Positions 1 through 7,040 of a stretch of DNA of 9,122 nt are shown in pieces. The position numbers and the translations under genes were made by a program. Under the pieces are notes generated by a model that saw only the letters and a program-made list of their open reading frames with translations, had not been told where the DNA came from and did not search any database. Positions within the stretch are counted from its first letter, which is position 1, and every line of letters begins with the position of its first letter. Source of the DNA: an uncultured Ellagibacter sp. (lineage in GTDB: Bacteria; Actinomycetota; Coriobacteriia; Coriobacteriales; Eggerthellaceae); contig NZ_CAKTTZ010000065.1 of assembly GCF_934617235.1 (NCBI RefSeq), forward strand, positions 1 through 9,122. Direction: 5' to 3'.

Positions 1-1
1 C

Positions 2-1111
2 AACTCCTTCCAGGCCCTGGAGGACGGCACCGCCTACACCTACCTGGTGGACGCCCACTGGTCGCTGGAGCTCAAGAAGACCTACACCTTCGTGAACCTC
101 GCCGACCCCGAGCTCGCCATCGAGTGGCCGATCCCGCTGGTTGAGGCCACCGTCTCCGATGCCGACCTCAACCACCCGATGCTGAGGGACGTCGTCCCCA
201 TGGCGCCGAGGCGCACCCTCGTCACCGGCTGCAACGGCCAGCTGGGCCATGCGGTGCGCGAGCTCGCCGAGGAGCGCGGCGTGGCGAAGGACTTCGACTT
301 CTGCGACATCGACACCTTCGACATGTCCGACCCCGAGGCCTACGCCCAGTATGATTGGTCGCTCTACGGTACCGTCATCAACTGCGGCGCCTACACGGCG
401 GTGGATAAAGCCGAGACCCCCGAGGGCCGCGCCATCGCCTGGAAGGCCAACGCGACGGGGCCGGCCCTTCTCGCCCGCACCTGCGCCGAGCACGGCATCA
501 CCCTGGTCCACGTGTCCAGCGACTACGTCTTCGACGGCACCGCCGGGGTGCATACCGAGGGGGAGCCCTTCAGCCCCCTTTCCGTCTACGGCCAGACCAA
601 GGCCGCCGGCGACATCGCCGTGGCCGGCTGCCCCCGCCACTACATCATGCGCTCCAGCTGGGTCATCGGCGAGGGCCGCAACTTCGTGAAGACCATGAAG
701 GGGCTGTCCGACCGCGTCGCGGACCCCGAGGACGGGCTCGGGCAGGTCACCGTGGTGGACGACCAGCTGGGCCGCCTGACCTTCACGCGCGACATGGCCG
801 AGGCCATCTTCCACATGCTGGGGACCCACGCCCCCTACGGCACCTATAACTGCACCGGATCGGGTACGGTCAAGTCCTGGGCCGACATCGCCCGCGCCGT
901 CTTCGAGGCCGCCAACGGCAACGGCGACAGGGTCGTGCCGGTATCGACCGCCGACTACTACGCGAGCGCCGAGGGCCCCGTCGCCCCGCGCCCGGTCCAC
1001 TCCGCGCTCGACCTGACCAAGCTCGAGTCCGCCGGCTTCCGCATGCCCGACTGGGAGGAAGAGCTTTCCTGCTATTTGAATCAAATCAAAGATTGGAGCG
1101 CCCGTGGTTAG
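2..1111 (+). CDS. rmlCD: RmlC-RmlD fusion (dTDP-4-dehydrorhamnose 3,5-epimerase / reductase), 5'-truncated
   Basis: The frame is open from base 2, so the true start lies upstream and 369 residues are visible. Residues 1 to about 60 match the C-terminal end of RmlC, with the cupin-end signature DP at 35-36 followed by IEWP at 40-43. A short linker leads into a complete RmlD reductase: NAD(P)-binding TGCNGQLG at 75-82, HVSSDYVFDG at 170-179, and the SDR catalytic pair Y196 and K200 (YGQTK). RmlC epimerises dTDP-4-keto-6-deoxyglucose and RmlD reduces the product to dTDP-L-rhamnose in the cytosol. The fusion of the two steps is known in some actinomycetes. A GTG at 47 could be mistaken for the start, but it lies inside conserved RmlC sequence. 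The gene is the most GC-rich of the window. Its last 8 nt overlap the downstream glycosyltransferase gene. The rmlA and rmlB genes are not in the window. Confidence 0.93.
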   Translation, partial: NSFQALEDGTAYTYLVDAHWSLELKKTYTFVNLADPELAIEWPIPLVEATVSDADLNHPMLRDVVPMAPRRTLVTGCNGQLGHAVRELAEERGVAKDFDFCDIDTFDMSDPEAYAQYDWSLYGTVINCGAYTAVDKAETPEGRAIAWKANATGPALLARTCAEHGITLVHVSSDYVFDGTAGVHTEGEPFSPLSVYGQTKAAGDIAVAGCPRHYIMRSSWVIGEGRNFVKTMKGLSDRVADPEDGLGQVTVVDDQLGRLTFTRDMAEAIFHMLGTHAPYGTYNCTGSGTVKSWADIARAVFEAANGNGDRVVPVSTADYYASAEGPVAPRPVHSALDLTKLESAGFRMPDWEEELSCYLNQIKDWSARG

Positions 1112-2201
1112 AGTACTTCAGGTTACCTCGAAGCTGTTCAGGGGTGGAGCGGAGACGTTCATGATGAACGTCTACCGCAATATCGACCGCACCCAGGTGC
1201 AGTTCGACTTCCTCGTCTTCCATACCCCTCGCGAATATTACGAGGACGAGATCGAGAGCCTTGGCGGGCATGTGTACCACGTTCCTATCATGGAGGGCGC
1301 AAACCTGCTGTGCCGCAAGCGGATGCTGGATGCCTTCTTCGACAAGCATCACGACTACGCCGCCGTGCACTGCCATATGGCTGCGCTCGGGCGCGATGTC
1401 CTGCACTCGGCGGCTGATCACGGCATCGGGCGACTATTCTCGCACTCGCACATCGCCGATTTCGAGCGCACCCCGCGCAACCTCGTGAAGCAGGCTTTTC
1501 AGAAGGGGTTCGGCGAGTATGCGACCAAACGGCTGGCCTGTTCGAGGACCGCGGGAGAGTTCATGTATCCGGGGAAGGATTTTGAGGTCGTGAACAACGG
1601 CATCGACGTGGCGCGGTTCGCCTTCGACGCCGCGCGAAGGGACGCTTTCAGAGCTTCCTACGGGTTTTCGGAGGAAGACATGCTCGTGGGCCATGTCGGA
1701 CGCTTCGAACTGATGAAGAACCACGCCTTCCTCATTGACGTTTTTACCGCTCTCGCCCGTAATATAGAGCATGTGCATCTCGTCCTTGCAGGAGACGGCT
1801 CACTGCGCGAGGACATCGAGAATAGAGTGAGAGATCTCGGGCTTTCCGAGTGTGTGCACTTCTTAGGCCTGCTCGACGATATGCCTTCGTTCTACGATGG
1901 GGTCGATTGCTTCGCTATGCCTTCGTTGTTTGAGGGACTGCCTTTTTCGGCGGTGGAGGCGCAGTGCTCCGGGTTGTCGTGCGTGCTTTCGGACAGGATT
2001 ACCAACGAGGTGGCCATTACCGACTTGGTGGAGTACCTGCCACTGGAGGCGGGGGCCGAGGCCTGGGCCGACTGCATTGAGCGCACACTTGGGTGTGCGA
2101 GCCTTCCGCGTGAGGACTACGCGGAAGTCGTGACGGGTGCGGGGTTTGATATTCAAGGAACTGTCTCGCAGCTCGCTGCGCTATACACGGGACGGGGGTA
2201 G
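1104..2201 (+). CDS. Glycosyltransferase family 4-type (GT-B fold)
   Basis: This 365-residue cytosolic, membrane-peripheral-type enzyme probably transfers a sugar from a nucleotide donor to the growing lipid-linked repeat unit. The N-terminal GT-B half begins with a beta strand and the glycine loop FRGGAET (12-18). The C-terminal donor domain carries GHVGRFELMKNH (196-207), whose R200 and K205 are the usual phosphate-contacting residues. It also carries the retaining GT4 signature E-x7-E at E277 and E285 (EGLPFSAVE). Length is normal for EpsF-like exopolysaccharide glycosyltransferases. The GTG start at 1104 has GGAG at 1095-1098, sits 8 nt inside the end of rmlCD, and gives the full first beta strand. 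The donor sugar and linkage cannot be read from sequence. Rhamnose is possible because of the neighbour but unproven. Base composition falls along the gene from GC-rich to more mixed. Confidence 0.92.
   Translation: MVRVLQVTSKLFRGGAETFMMNVYRNIDRTQVQFDFLVFHTPREYYEDEIESLGGHVYHVPIMEGANLLCRKRMLDAFFDKHHDYAAVHCHMAALGRDVLHSAADHGIGRLFSHSHIADFERTPRNLVKQAFQKGFGEYATKRLACSRTAGEFMYPGKDFEVVNNGIDVARFAFDAARRDAFRASYGFSEEDMLVGHVGRFELMKNHAFLIDVFTALARNIEHVHLVLAGDGSLREDIENRVRDLGLSECVHFLGLLDDMPSFYDGVDCFAMPSLFEGLPFSAVEAQCSGLSCVLSDRITNEVAITDLVEYLPLEAGAEAWADCIERTLGCASLPREDYAEVVTGAGFDIQGTVSQLAALYTGRG
2194..2198 (+). promoter_or_regulatory. Ribosome binding site for the TTG start at 2204
   Basis: A run of five G lies 5 nt before the TTG at 2204 and just before the stop codon of the glycosyltransferase gene. 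It supports the TTG as the real start of the polymerase gene, 2 nt after the upstream stop. Confidence 0.5.
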
Positions 2202-2203
2202 TT

Positions 2204-3502
2204 TTGTCTTCCGTTGCTTTGAAGAGCGGATGCAGAGCGAAGATAACTGAGCGTCCTAAGATTCTTGTGCGTGAGGCGTTTCAGGTCATCTTGCTTGTCG
2301 TCCTTATCGTTTCGCCCATGCTCGATGGTTCCATCAAGGCGTTTTCGTATACTGACGAGCTCACTGCCATTCTTCTCGTCGGATGGGGGCTTTTTAGAAA
2401 AGACAAGGTTGCGCTTAACGACGGGGAGCGTATCGGCATTTTGGCAGTCGCTTTGCTGCTTGCGCTCGGACTTGCTTCAAACTTCGCTACAGGCTATCAG
2501 CAAAACAATCTTGCTATTGCCGTAGATGCGTTCACCTGTTTTAAGGTTTTCGCTGCCTATTATGGAGCGCTGCAGGTCGTTCATGGCGAGGAAAGGATTC
2601 TTTCGCTTGCGATCTGTGTTGCGAAACTGCTTATAGTCGCCGCCCTTTTCGGCTACGCACTCCATCTTTCGGGGGTTGTGTCGATGGGGGATGACCGACA
2701 TTTCATGGGTGTACCTTGCTATCGTTTCGTTTTCGGACATACCACAGAGCTCGCAGCGTACTGTGTCGGCATCTCCGCTCTCTTGATGACCGACGCGAAT
2801 AAGAACAAAGTATGGATTGTTTTCGATATTTTGCTCTTGCTTTCGACTATGAGGACGAAAGCCGTGGGAATCGCCTTCGTCATTGGCTTCTTTCTGGTTA
2901 GGTGTTTGGTGACGGGAAGGGATAAGAAGCCCACAGTATTCTTGTACCTGATTCTCGTAATTGGTGTCTTATTCTTGGGCGCTGATCAGATGAAGTTCTA
3001 TTTTGGGGATACGACTTCGGCCAGGTATCTTCTTCAGTCCAATTCGATGCAGATTGCGCAGAGTTTTTTTCCCTTTGGCTCGGGTTTCGGTACCTACGCT
3101 AGCTATATGTCGGGCGAGTACTACTCACCTCTTTATTATCTATACGGGCTTTCCGGCGTATATGGCTTGAGTCCGGATTACCATGCCTTCGTTAGTGACA
3201 GTTTCTGGCCTACGGTCATCGGGCAGTTTGGGTTTTTCGGGCTTGCGCTTTTTACCCTGCTCATCGGGACATTCTTCTATTCGTTCGTATCGAGGTCAAG
3301 GTCTCATCGAGTTCCCGTTGGAGCATACGTGATCATTCCCCTCTATTACCTGATATTGAGTACGGCCGACGCCTCCTTCTTTAATTTTTATGGGCCTTTT
3401 TACGCTTTGGTGATGGCGATTGTGGCGACAGATTTTCCTTCAAAGATAGAGAGAGGGACCGAGGGATTTATGCGCAACTACAAAATGAAAGACAACGGAT
3501 GA
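2204..3502 (+). CDS. Wzy-like O-antigen/capsule polymerase
   Basis: This 432-residue polytopic membrane protein has about 11-12 predicted hydrophobic segments, by eye at roughly residues 25-40, 50-64, 77-95, 105-122, 131-150, 183-198, 203-234 (two), 245-260, 340-360, 370-385 and 395-410. One large extracytoplasmic loop (about 262-337) carries the pattern seen in O-antigen ligase/polymerase proteins: FPFGSGFGTYAS near 289-300, then YHAFVSDSFWP at 326-336. A conserved-type arginine, R217 (STMRTK), lies in the central segment. Wzy joins undecaprenyl-linked repeat units on the outer face of the membrane. The adjacent Wzx supports a polymerase over a ligase, since a Gram-positive has no lipid A acceptor. 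It starts with TTG and its stop overlaps the next ATG by 4 nt (ATGA). Family sequences diverge strongly, so repeat-unit specificity cannot be inferred. It is AT-richer than rmlCD. Confidence 0.85.
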   Translation: MSSVALKSGCRAKITERPKILVREAFQVILLVVLIVSPMLDGSIKAFSYTDELTAILLVGWGLFRKDKVALNDGERIGILAVALLLALGLASNFATGYQQNNLAIAVDAFTCFKVFAAYYGALQVVHGEERILSLAICVAKLLIVAALFGYALHLSGVVSMGDDRHFMGVPCYRFVFGHTTELAAYCVGISALLMTDANKNKVWIVFDILLLLSTMRTKAVGIAFVIGFFLVRCLVTGRDKKPTVFLYLILVIGVLFLGADQMKFYFGDTTSARYLLQSNSMQIAQSFFPFGSGFGTYASYMSGEYYSPLYYLYGLSGVYGLSPDYHAFVSDSFWPTVIGQFGFFGLALFTLLIGTFFYSFVSRSRSHRVPVGAYVIIPLYYLILSTADASFFNFYGPFYALVMAIVATDFPSKIERGTEGFMRNYKMKDNG

Positions 3503-4512
3503 ATATGGAAATCGACTTTGTAATTCCATGGGTTGATGACTCGGATTTAGATTGGCTCTCGGAAAGGAATAGGTACGAGGGACCGTCCGATATGGCTTCT
3601 GCTCACGGACAGGACAAGCGATATCGGGACTGGGGCCTACTTCGATACTTCTTTCGCAGCGTCGCTTTAAACGCACCTTGGGTCCGCAAGGTTCATTTCT
3701 TGACCTATGGGCATCTTCCTAAGTGGCTCGACACTTCGAATCCAAAACTTCATGTTGTGAAGCATGAAGATTATATCCCCCATGAGTACCTACCCACCTT
3801 CAATTCCAACGTCATTGAGCTTAACGCAAACCGAATCGAGGGTTTGGCGGAGCAGTTTGTGTTGTTCAACGATGATTTGATCGTTCTAAATCGGACAAGT
3901 GAGGACGATTATTTCCATAAGGGCTTGCCGAGGGCGACTGCCGTATTAAGTGCCGGTGGTCTCGCCCGAGGGGACGAGTTCTATGTTCCTTTCAACGTTG
4001 CGAGCGTCCTTAGCACCCATTTTGTACCATTGAGTTGCGTCAAGAGTCATCCGTTGAAATGGCTCAGCCCTGCGTATGGGACGATGGCCCTGAGAACGTT
4101 GCTCATGCTTGCATTCCCATCGTTTAAGGGATTTTACGAGCCGCACCTTTGCAATTCATTCCTGAAATCAACCTTCGATGAGGTTTGGGCTGAAGAGAAG
4201 GATGAACTGGAGAGAACTTCTTCACATCGATTCAGGCAAGCAACCGATATTTCGAATTGGCTTATGAAAGATTGGCAGTGCGCAAAAGGCGATTTTTATC
4301 CACGGCCAATCTCATTTGGAAAGAATTTCAATTTAGGAATCGACTTCGATTCGACCCTGGAAGAGGTCGAATCGTATCTTCGCGGACGCAAGGGAAAGGT
4401 CGTCTGCCTCAACGACGGTGACCTCACGCCGGAACAGTACGAGACGGCTCGCATGAGGATTCTCGCTTGTCTTGATGAGCTTTTCCCCGACAAATGTGAA
4501 TTTGAGCTTTAG
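3499..4512 (+). CDS. Stealth-family sugar-phosphate transferase
   Basis: This 337-residue soluble protein shows the four conserved regions of the Stealth family in order. CR1 is IDFVIPWVDDSD (5-16). CR2 runs from about 40 to 135, with RYRDWGLLRYFFRS (41-54) and FNDD (123-126). CR3 runs from about 213 to 265, with H216, FLKSTFDEVW, SHRFR and the DW..AKGDF region. CR4 is around 300-330, with VVCLNDG (301-307). Stealth proteins include bacterial capsule polymerases that transfer hexose-1-phosphate from nucleotide sugars to make phosphodiester-linked polymers, and the catalytic domain of animal GlcNAc-1-phosphotransferase. Here, beside Wzx and Wzy, it more likely adds a sugar-1-phosphate within or onto the repeat unit than builds the whole chain. 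That role is inference. ATG at 3499 overlaps the previous stop. A second in-frame ATG at 3505 would also preserve CR1, and no strong Shine-Dalgarno is visible. Confidence 0.93.
   Translation: MNMEIDFVIPWVDDSDLDWLSERNRYEGPSDMASAHGQDKRYRDWGLLRYFFRSVALNAPWVRKVHFLTYGHLPKWLDTSNPKLHVVKHEDYIPHEYLPTFNSNVIELNANRIEGLAEQFVLFNDDLIVLNRTSEDDYFHKGLPRATAVLSAGGLARGDEFYVPFNVASVLSTHFVPLSCVKSHPLKWLSPAYGTMALRTLLMLAFPSFKGFYEPHLCNSFLKSTFDEVWAEEKDELERTSSHRFRQATDISNWLMKDWQCAKGDFYPRPISFGKNFNLGIDFDSTLEEVESYLRGRKGKVVCLNDGDLTPEQYETARMRILACLDELFPDKCEFEL
4347..4374. repeat. Perfect 10-bp inverted repeat inside the Stealth gene
   Basis: CGATTCGACC at 4347-4356 is exactly complementary to GGTCGAATCG at 4365-4374, with an 8-nt loop. 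It lies about 140 nt before the end of the Stealth gene, between CR3 and CR4, and is not followed by a T-tract. It would form a stable mRNA hairpin, but function is unknown and it may be coincidence of coding sequence. Confidence 0.45.
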
Positions 4513-4521
4513 GAACAGAGA

Positions 4522-5664
4522 ATGCAGACAATCAAAAAGACTGCCAAGGACCTGGTCGCAAAGCTTGGCTACCAAACAAACAGACGCATCGTTGTTTTCG
4601 AGTCCGATGATTGGGGCGCCGTGAGAGTTCCTGATGCCAGTGCTCTTGCGGCGTTTGGGGAACGATTCCCTTCATTCAAGCTTGACCATTACCAGTCTTT
4701 CGACGGCCTGGAGAAGAAAGGCGATGTAAGCCGCCTCTCTTCTTTGTTGCGCGAGAATGCGGTGCGCTTTGGGGCTTCCGCCCCAGTGTTCACGCTGAAC
4801 TTCGCAACCGCGAACCCCGACTTCGACCGATGCGTTCCCGGGGAGGCCCATAACGCGCACTTCGAGTTCGAGCCCATCGATGAGACTTACCGGACCTACG
4901 ATGACAGCGAGGGGGTGCTCGATTTCATTCGGCTGGGACGCAGTGAAACGGCGCTGCATCCTCAACTTCACGGGCGAGAGCACCTTAACGCAACGGCGTG
5001 GCTTGCTGATGCGGCCGTCGACTCTGTGGTGAAATACGCCCGTAGCTTGAGAATGGTGGGGCTGGACGACGCCTTCTACAATGGGATTGATGCTCTCAAC
5101 AGTGGAAACACTCTGGTCGACGCGCGTAGATACCTCGAAGACGCTATTGCAATTTTCAAGCGACTCTTTGGCTTCGCCCCTAGGAGCTTCATCCCGCCAT
5201 GCTATGTCGCCAATAAGAAATGTGAGCGCATCGCCGCTGAGATGGGCATCGAGACGATCCAATCATCGCCAAAGAGGAATGTCCCGAAAGGGAACAATTC
5301 CTATTCGAGGAGAATCAACGTTTTCGGACGCTCCAACGTACCTGGACAGTGCCGCTTAATCCGCAATGTGCAGTTCGAGCCCTCGCGTTCCATGTTTCAA
5401 GGCAAGAGCGTCGACGAGTGTGTCAACGCTGCTTTCGCCGAAATCGAGACGGCTTTCATCCGCAGACAGCCGGCCGTGATATGCACCCATCGAGTCAACT
5501 ATACGACCCGAGTGGATGAGAGACACTGCGAGTTTTCACTCGATGCGCTTGAACGGCTGCTTCGACGGCTTGCGGAGCGGTATCCGGATTGCGAGTTCAT
5601 GACTTCCGATAACTTGGGTTCTTTAATTCTGGATTCGCTGGTGAGAAATGAAATGGAGCGATGA
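4522..5664 (+). CDS. CE4/NodB-like polysaccharide (de)acetylase family protein
   Basis: This 380-residue protein resembles a family found in polysaccharide loci of gut Bacteroidetes and others, usually annotated polysaccharide (de)acetylase with a glycoside hydrolase/deacetylase beta/alpha-barrel. Motifs in order are FESDDWGAVR (26-35, acidic pair D29-D30), HPQLHGREHLN (146-156), SFIPPCY (222-228), ICTHRVNY (320-327, H323) and EFMTSD (358-363). D29/D30 with H150-x3-H154 fits the Asp-His-His metal site of CE4 deacetylases, and H323 fits the late catalytic-histidine motif. That mapping is my inference. No signal peptide or membrane segment is visible at the N-terminus, so it probably acts in the cytosol, perhaps removing N-acetyl groups from the lipid-linked repeat unit or its precursor. 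AGGA at 4511-4514, overlapping the upstream stop, is spaced 7 nt from the ATG. It overlaps the next gene by 4 nt if that gene starts at 5661. Confidence 0.85.
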   Translation: MQTIKKTAKDLVAKLGYQTNRRIVVFESDDWGAVRVPDASALAAFGERFPSFKLDHYQSFDGLEKKGDVSRLSSLLRENAVRFGASAPVFTLNFATANPDFDRCVPGEAHNAHFEFEPIDETYRTYDDSEGVLDFIRLGRSETALHPQLHGREHLNATAWLADAAVDSVVKYARSLRMVGLDDAFYNGIDALNSGNTLVDARRYLEDAIAIFKRLFGFAPRSFIPPCYVANKKCERIAAEMGIETIQSSPKRNVPKGNNSYSRRINVFGRSNVPGQCRLIRNVQFEPSRSMFQGKSVDECVNAAFAEIETAFIRRQPAVICTHRVNYTTRVDERHCEFSLDALERLLRRLAERYPDCEFMTSDNLGSLILDSLVRNEMER

Positions 5665-6983
5665 TGCACTGTAGTCCCAAGTTTCTTCGTGAAAAAATTA
5701 GGGGCAATGAATTCTGGGGGAAGCTTGCGAAAAATGTCTCAACTATCGTTGTGGGTCAGGGCGGCGCCTCTGCTTTTAACATGCTGACGTCATTTGTATC
5801 TGCTGGATTTCTTGGCGTTGCTGGCTACGGTTCGCTGATGATCGGTCAGACTTACATGCAGGCGATTGACGCTCTTTTGAATTTCCAATCTTGGCAAAGT
5901 GTGATTCGCTATGGATCCATCTGCCTGGAAAAACGAGATGAGCGCGGATTGGCTGCCTGCATAAAGGCCGCTTTTCTTGTCGATTTGATATCGGCAGTTG
6001 CCGGATGTGTCATCTCCTTCGCCATTGTCGGCTTCGTGGCTGGCTTCCTCGGTTGGGATTCTGCCGCAACTGCTGCGGCAGTGGTGTTTTGTTTCGAGAT
6101 ACTTGCGCATATAGAAGGTGCCCCTACGGGTTTGCTCCGTCTTTTCGATAGGTTCAACTATGTTGCAATTCATGCGATTGTTATGGCGGCTGTCAAACTG
6201 CTCTTTGTGTCTGTGTCAATAATGCTTTTCGAGAATAATGTAATTGTTTTTGCTTGTGCGTATTGTGCTGCCGATGTCATTAAGAGCCTGACACTCTTAT
6301 TTATTGCTGTGTATGTTGCTCACAGGCGTCTTGGTCTTTTTAAGATTGTTAAGGCACGACGCGTCGATTTGCCGGCTGGCTACGTCTCCTTTACCGTTTG
6401 GTCAAACCTTGATACCACGGTGGACGCGCCAATTCAGTATTTCGATGTGTTCTTCCTCTCTCTCTTGTCGAGTGAGGCTGTCGGTGTCTTTAAATTCTTT
6501 AGGCAGCTGCTTTCCGTTCTCTCCCTCCTTTCGCGACCTGTGCAGCAGGCGGTTATGCCGCAACTTGCTGAGCTGATCGCCAAGGGGCTTTACGGTCGTG
6601 CATATGACGTTGTTAGAAAAATCGAGAAGGTCGTGGCTAAAGTTGTGATACCTTGCGCAGCTATTGCCTGTCTGGTCGTTCCGCCTGCGCTCGCTGTCTT
6701 TATGGACCCGCTCTACGGCGCGTACTGGTATCTCTTTGCCACATTAGCCGCTCTTGCCGCTGCGAGCATTGTCTTTTCCGCCATTCACCCCTGCTTCAAC
6801 GCCTATGGCCTATCGAAGCAGTCGACAGTTATCACGCTTATTTCGAACGTTGTATACCTTGTTGCTTGTTATTTGCTGCTCGGAAAGCTAGGCGTGATGG
6901 CAATTCCGCTTGCAATGGCTTTGCAATATTCGCTCGCGATATCGCTGAAGGATACATACATTCGGAAGGTCGTTCTTGACTAG
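5661..6983 (+). CDS. Wzx-type oligosaccharide flippase (MOP superfamily)
   Basis: This polytopic membrane protein of 440 residues (439 from the second ATG) has about 12-14 hydrophobic segments along its length and the usual Wzx size. The first segment contains VGQGGASAFNMLTSF (31-45), followed by the short signature LGVAGYG (51-57), typical of polysaccharide flippases. It should move the undecaprenyl-diphosphate-linked repeat unit from the inner to the outer face of the membrane, where Wzy polymerises it. Two ATGs stand in tandem at 5661 and 5664. GGAG at 5655-5658 leaves only 2 nt before the first and 5 nt before the second, so 5664 is the more plausible start. The overlap with the deacetylase stop suggests translational coupling. 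It is moderately AT-rich compared with rmlCD. I see no features that define the substrate. Confidence 0.9.
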   Translation: MMHCSPKFLREKIRGNEFWGKLAKNVSTIVVGQGGASAFNMLTSFVSAGFLGVAGYGSLMIGQTYMQAIDALLNFQSWQSVIRYGSICLEKRDERGLAACIKAAFLVDLISAVAGCVISFAIVGFVAGFLGWDSAATAAAVVFCFEILAHIEGAPTGLLRLFDRFNYVAIHAIVMAAVKLLFVSVSIMLFENNVIVFACAYCAADVIKSLTLLFIAVYVAHRRLGLFKIVKARRVDLPAGYVSFTVWSNLDTTVDAPIQYFDVFFLSLLSSEAVGVFKFFRQLLSVLSLLSRPVQQAVMPQLAELIAKGLYGRAYDVVRKIEKVVAKVVIPCAAIACLVVPPALAVFMDPLYGAYWYLFATLAALAAASIVFSAIHPCFNAYGLSKQSTVITLISNVVYLVACYLLLGKLGVMAIPLAMALQYSLAISLKDTYIRKVVLD

Positions 6984-7031
6984 GGTGAGTCGACTACGTT
7001 GATCAGGGCGCTGGCATCTATATATAAGGAT

Positions 7032-7036
7032 AGGAG
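7032..7036 (+). promoter_or_regulatory. Ribosome binding site deciding the ATP-grasp start at 7041
   Basis: AGGAG is followed by 4 nt and ATG at 7041. It is the clearest Shine-Dalgarno in the window. A TTG at 6999 would extend the protein by 14 residues, but it has no comparable site and adds only poorly structured residues before the first Rossmann-like strand. Confidence 0.8.
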
Positions 7037-7040
7037 TAAG

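Noticed and set aside
249..689. 146-codon + strand frame inside rmlCD
   Set aside because: Its product is low-complexity, rich in Pro, Ser, Ala and Arg, as expected from an out-of-frame read of GC-rich coding DNA.
3064..3070. Run of seven T in the polymerase gene, considered as a phase-variable tract
   Set aside because: Seven is short for a slippage switch, the run encodes consecutive Phe in a conserved-type motif, and the frame is intact. Read-level variation at this site would be needed to revive the idea.
4672..5262. 196-codon open frame on the minus strand within the deacetylase gene
   Set aside because: It lies fully inside a gene with clear family motifs, and its translation shows no recognisable domain. 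It is a shadow of codon bias on the other strand.
6061..6081. 8-bp perfect inverted repeat CTGCCGCA/TGCGGCAG with a 5-nt loop
   Set aside because: It lies in an alanine-rich membrane segment of the flippase, where GCN codon runs readily produce such repeats, and no T-tract follows.
6999..7028. Possible promoter: TTGATC at 6999-7004 and TATATA/TATAAG at 7021-7028
   Set aside because: Transcription would begin around 7033-7036 and remove or disrupt the AGGAG that appears to drive the ATP-grasp start. The match probably reflects a generally AT-rich leader. A 5'-end map would settle it.
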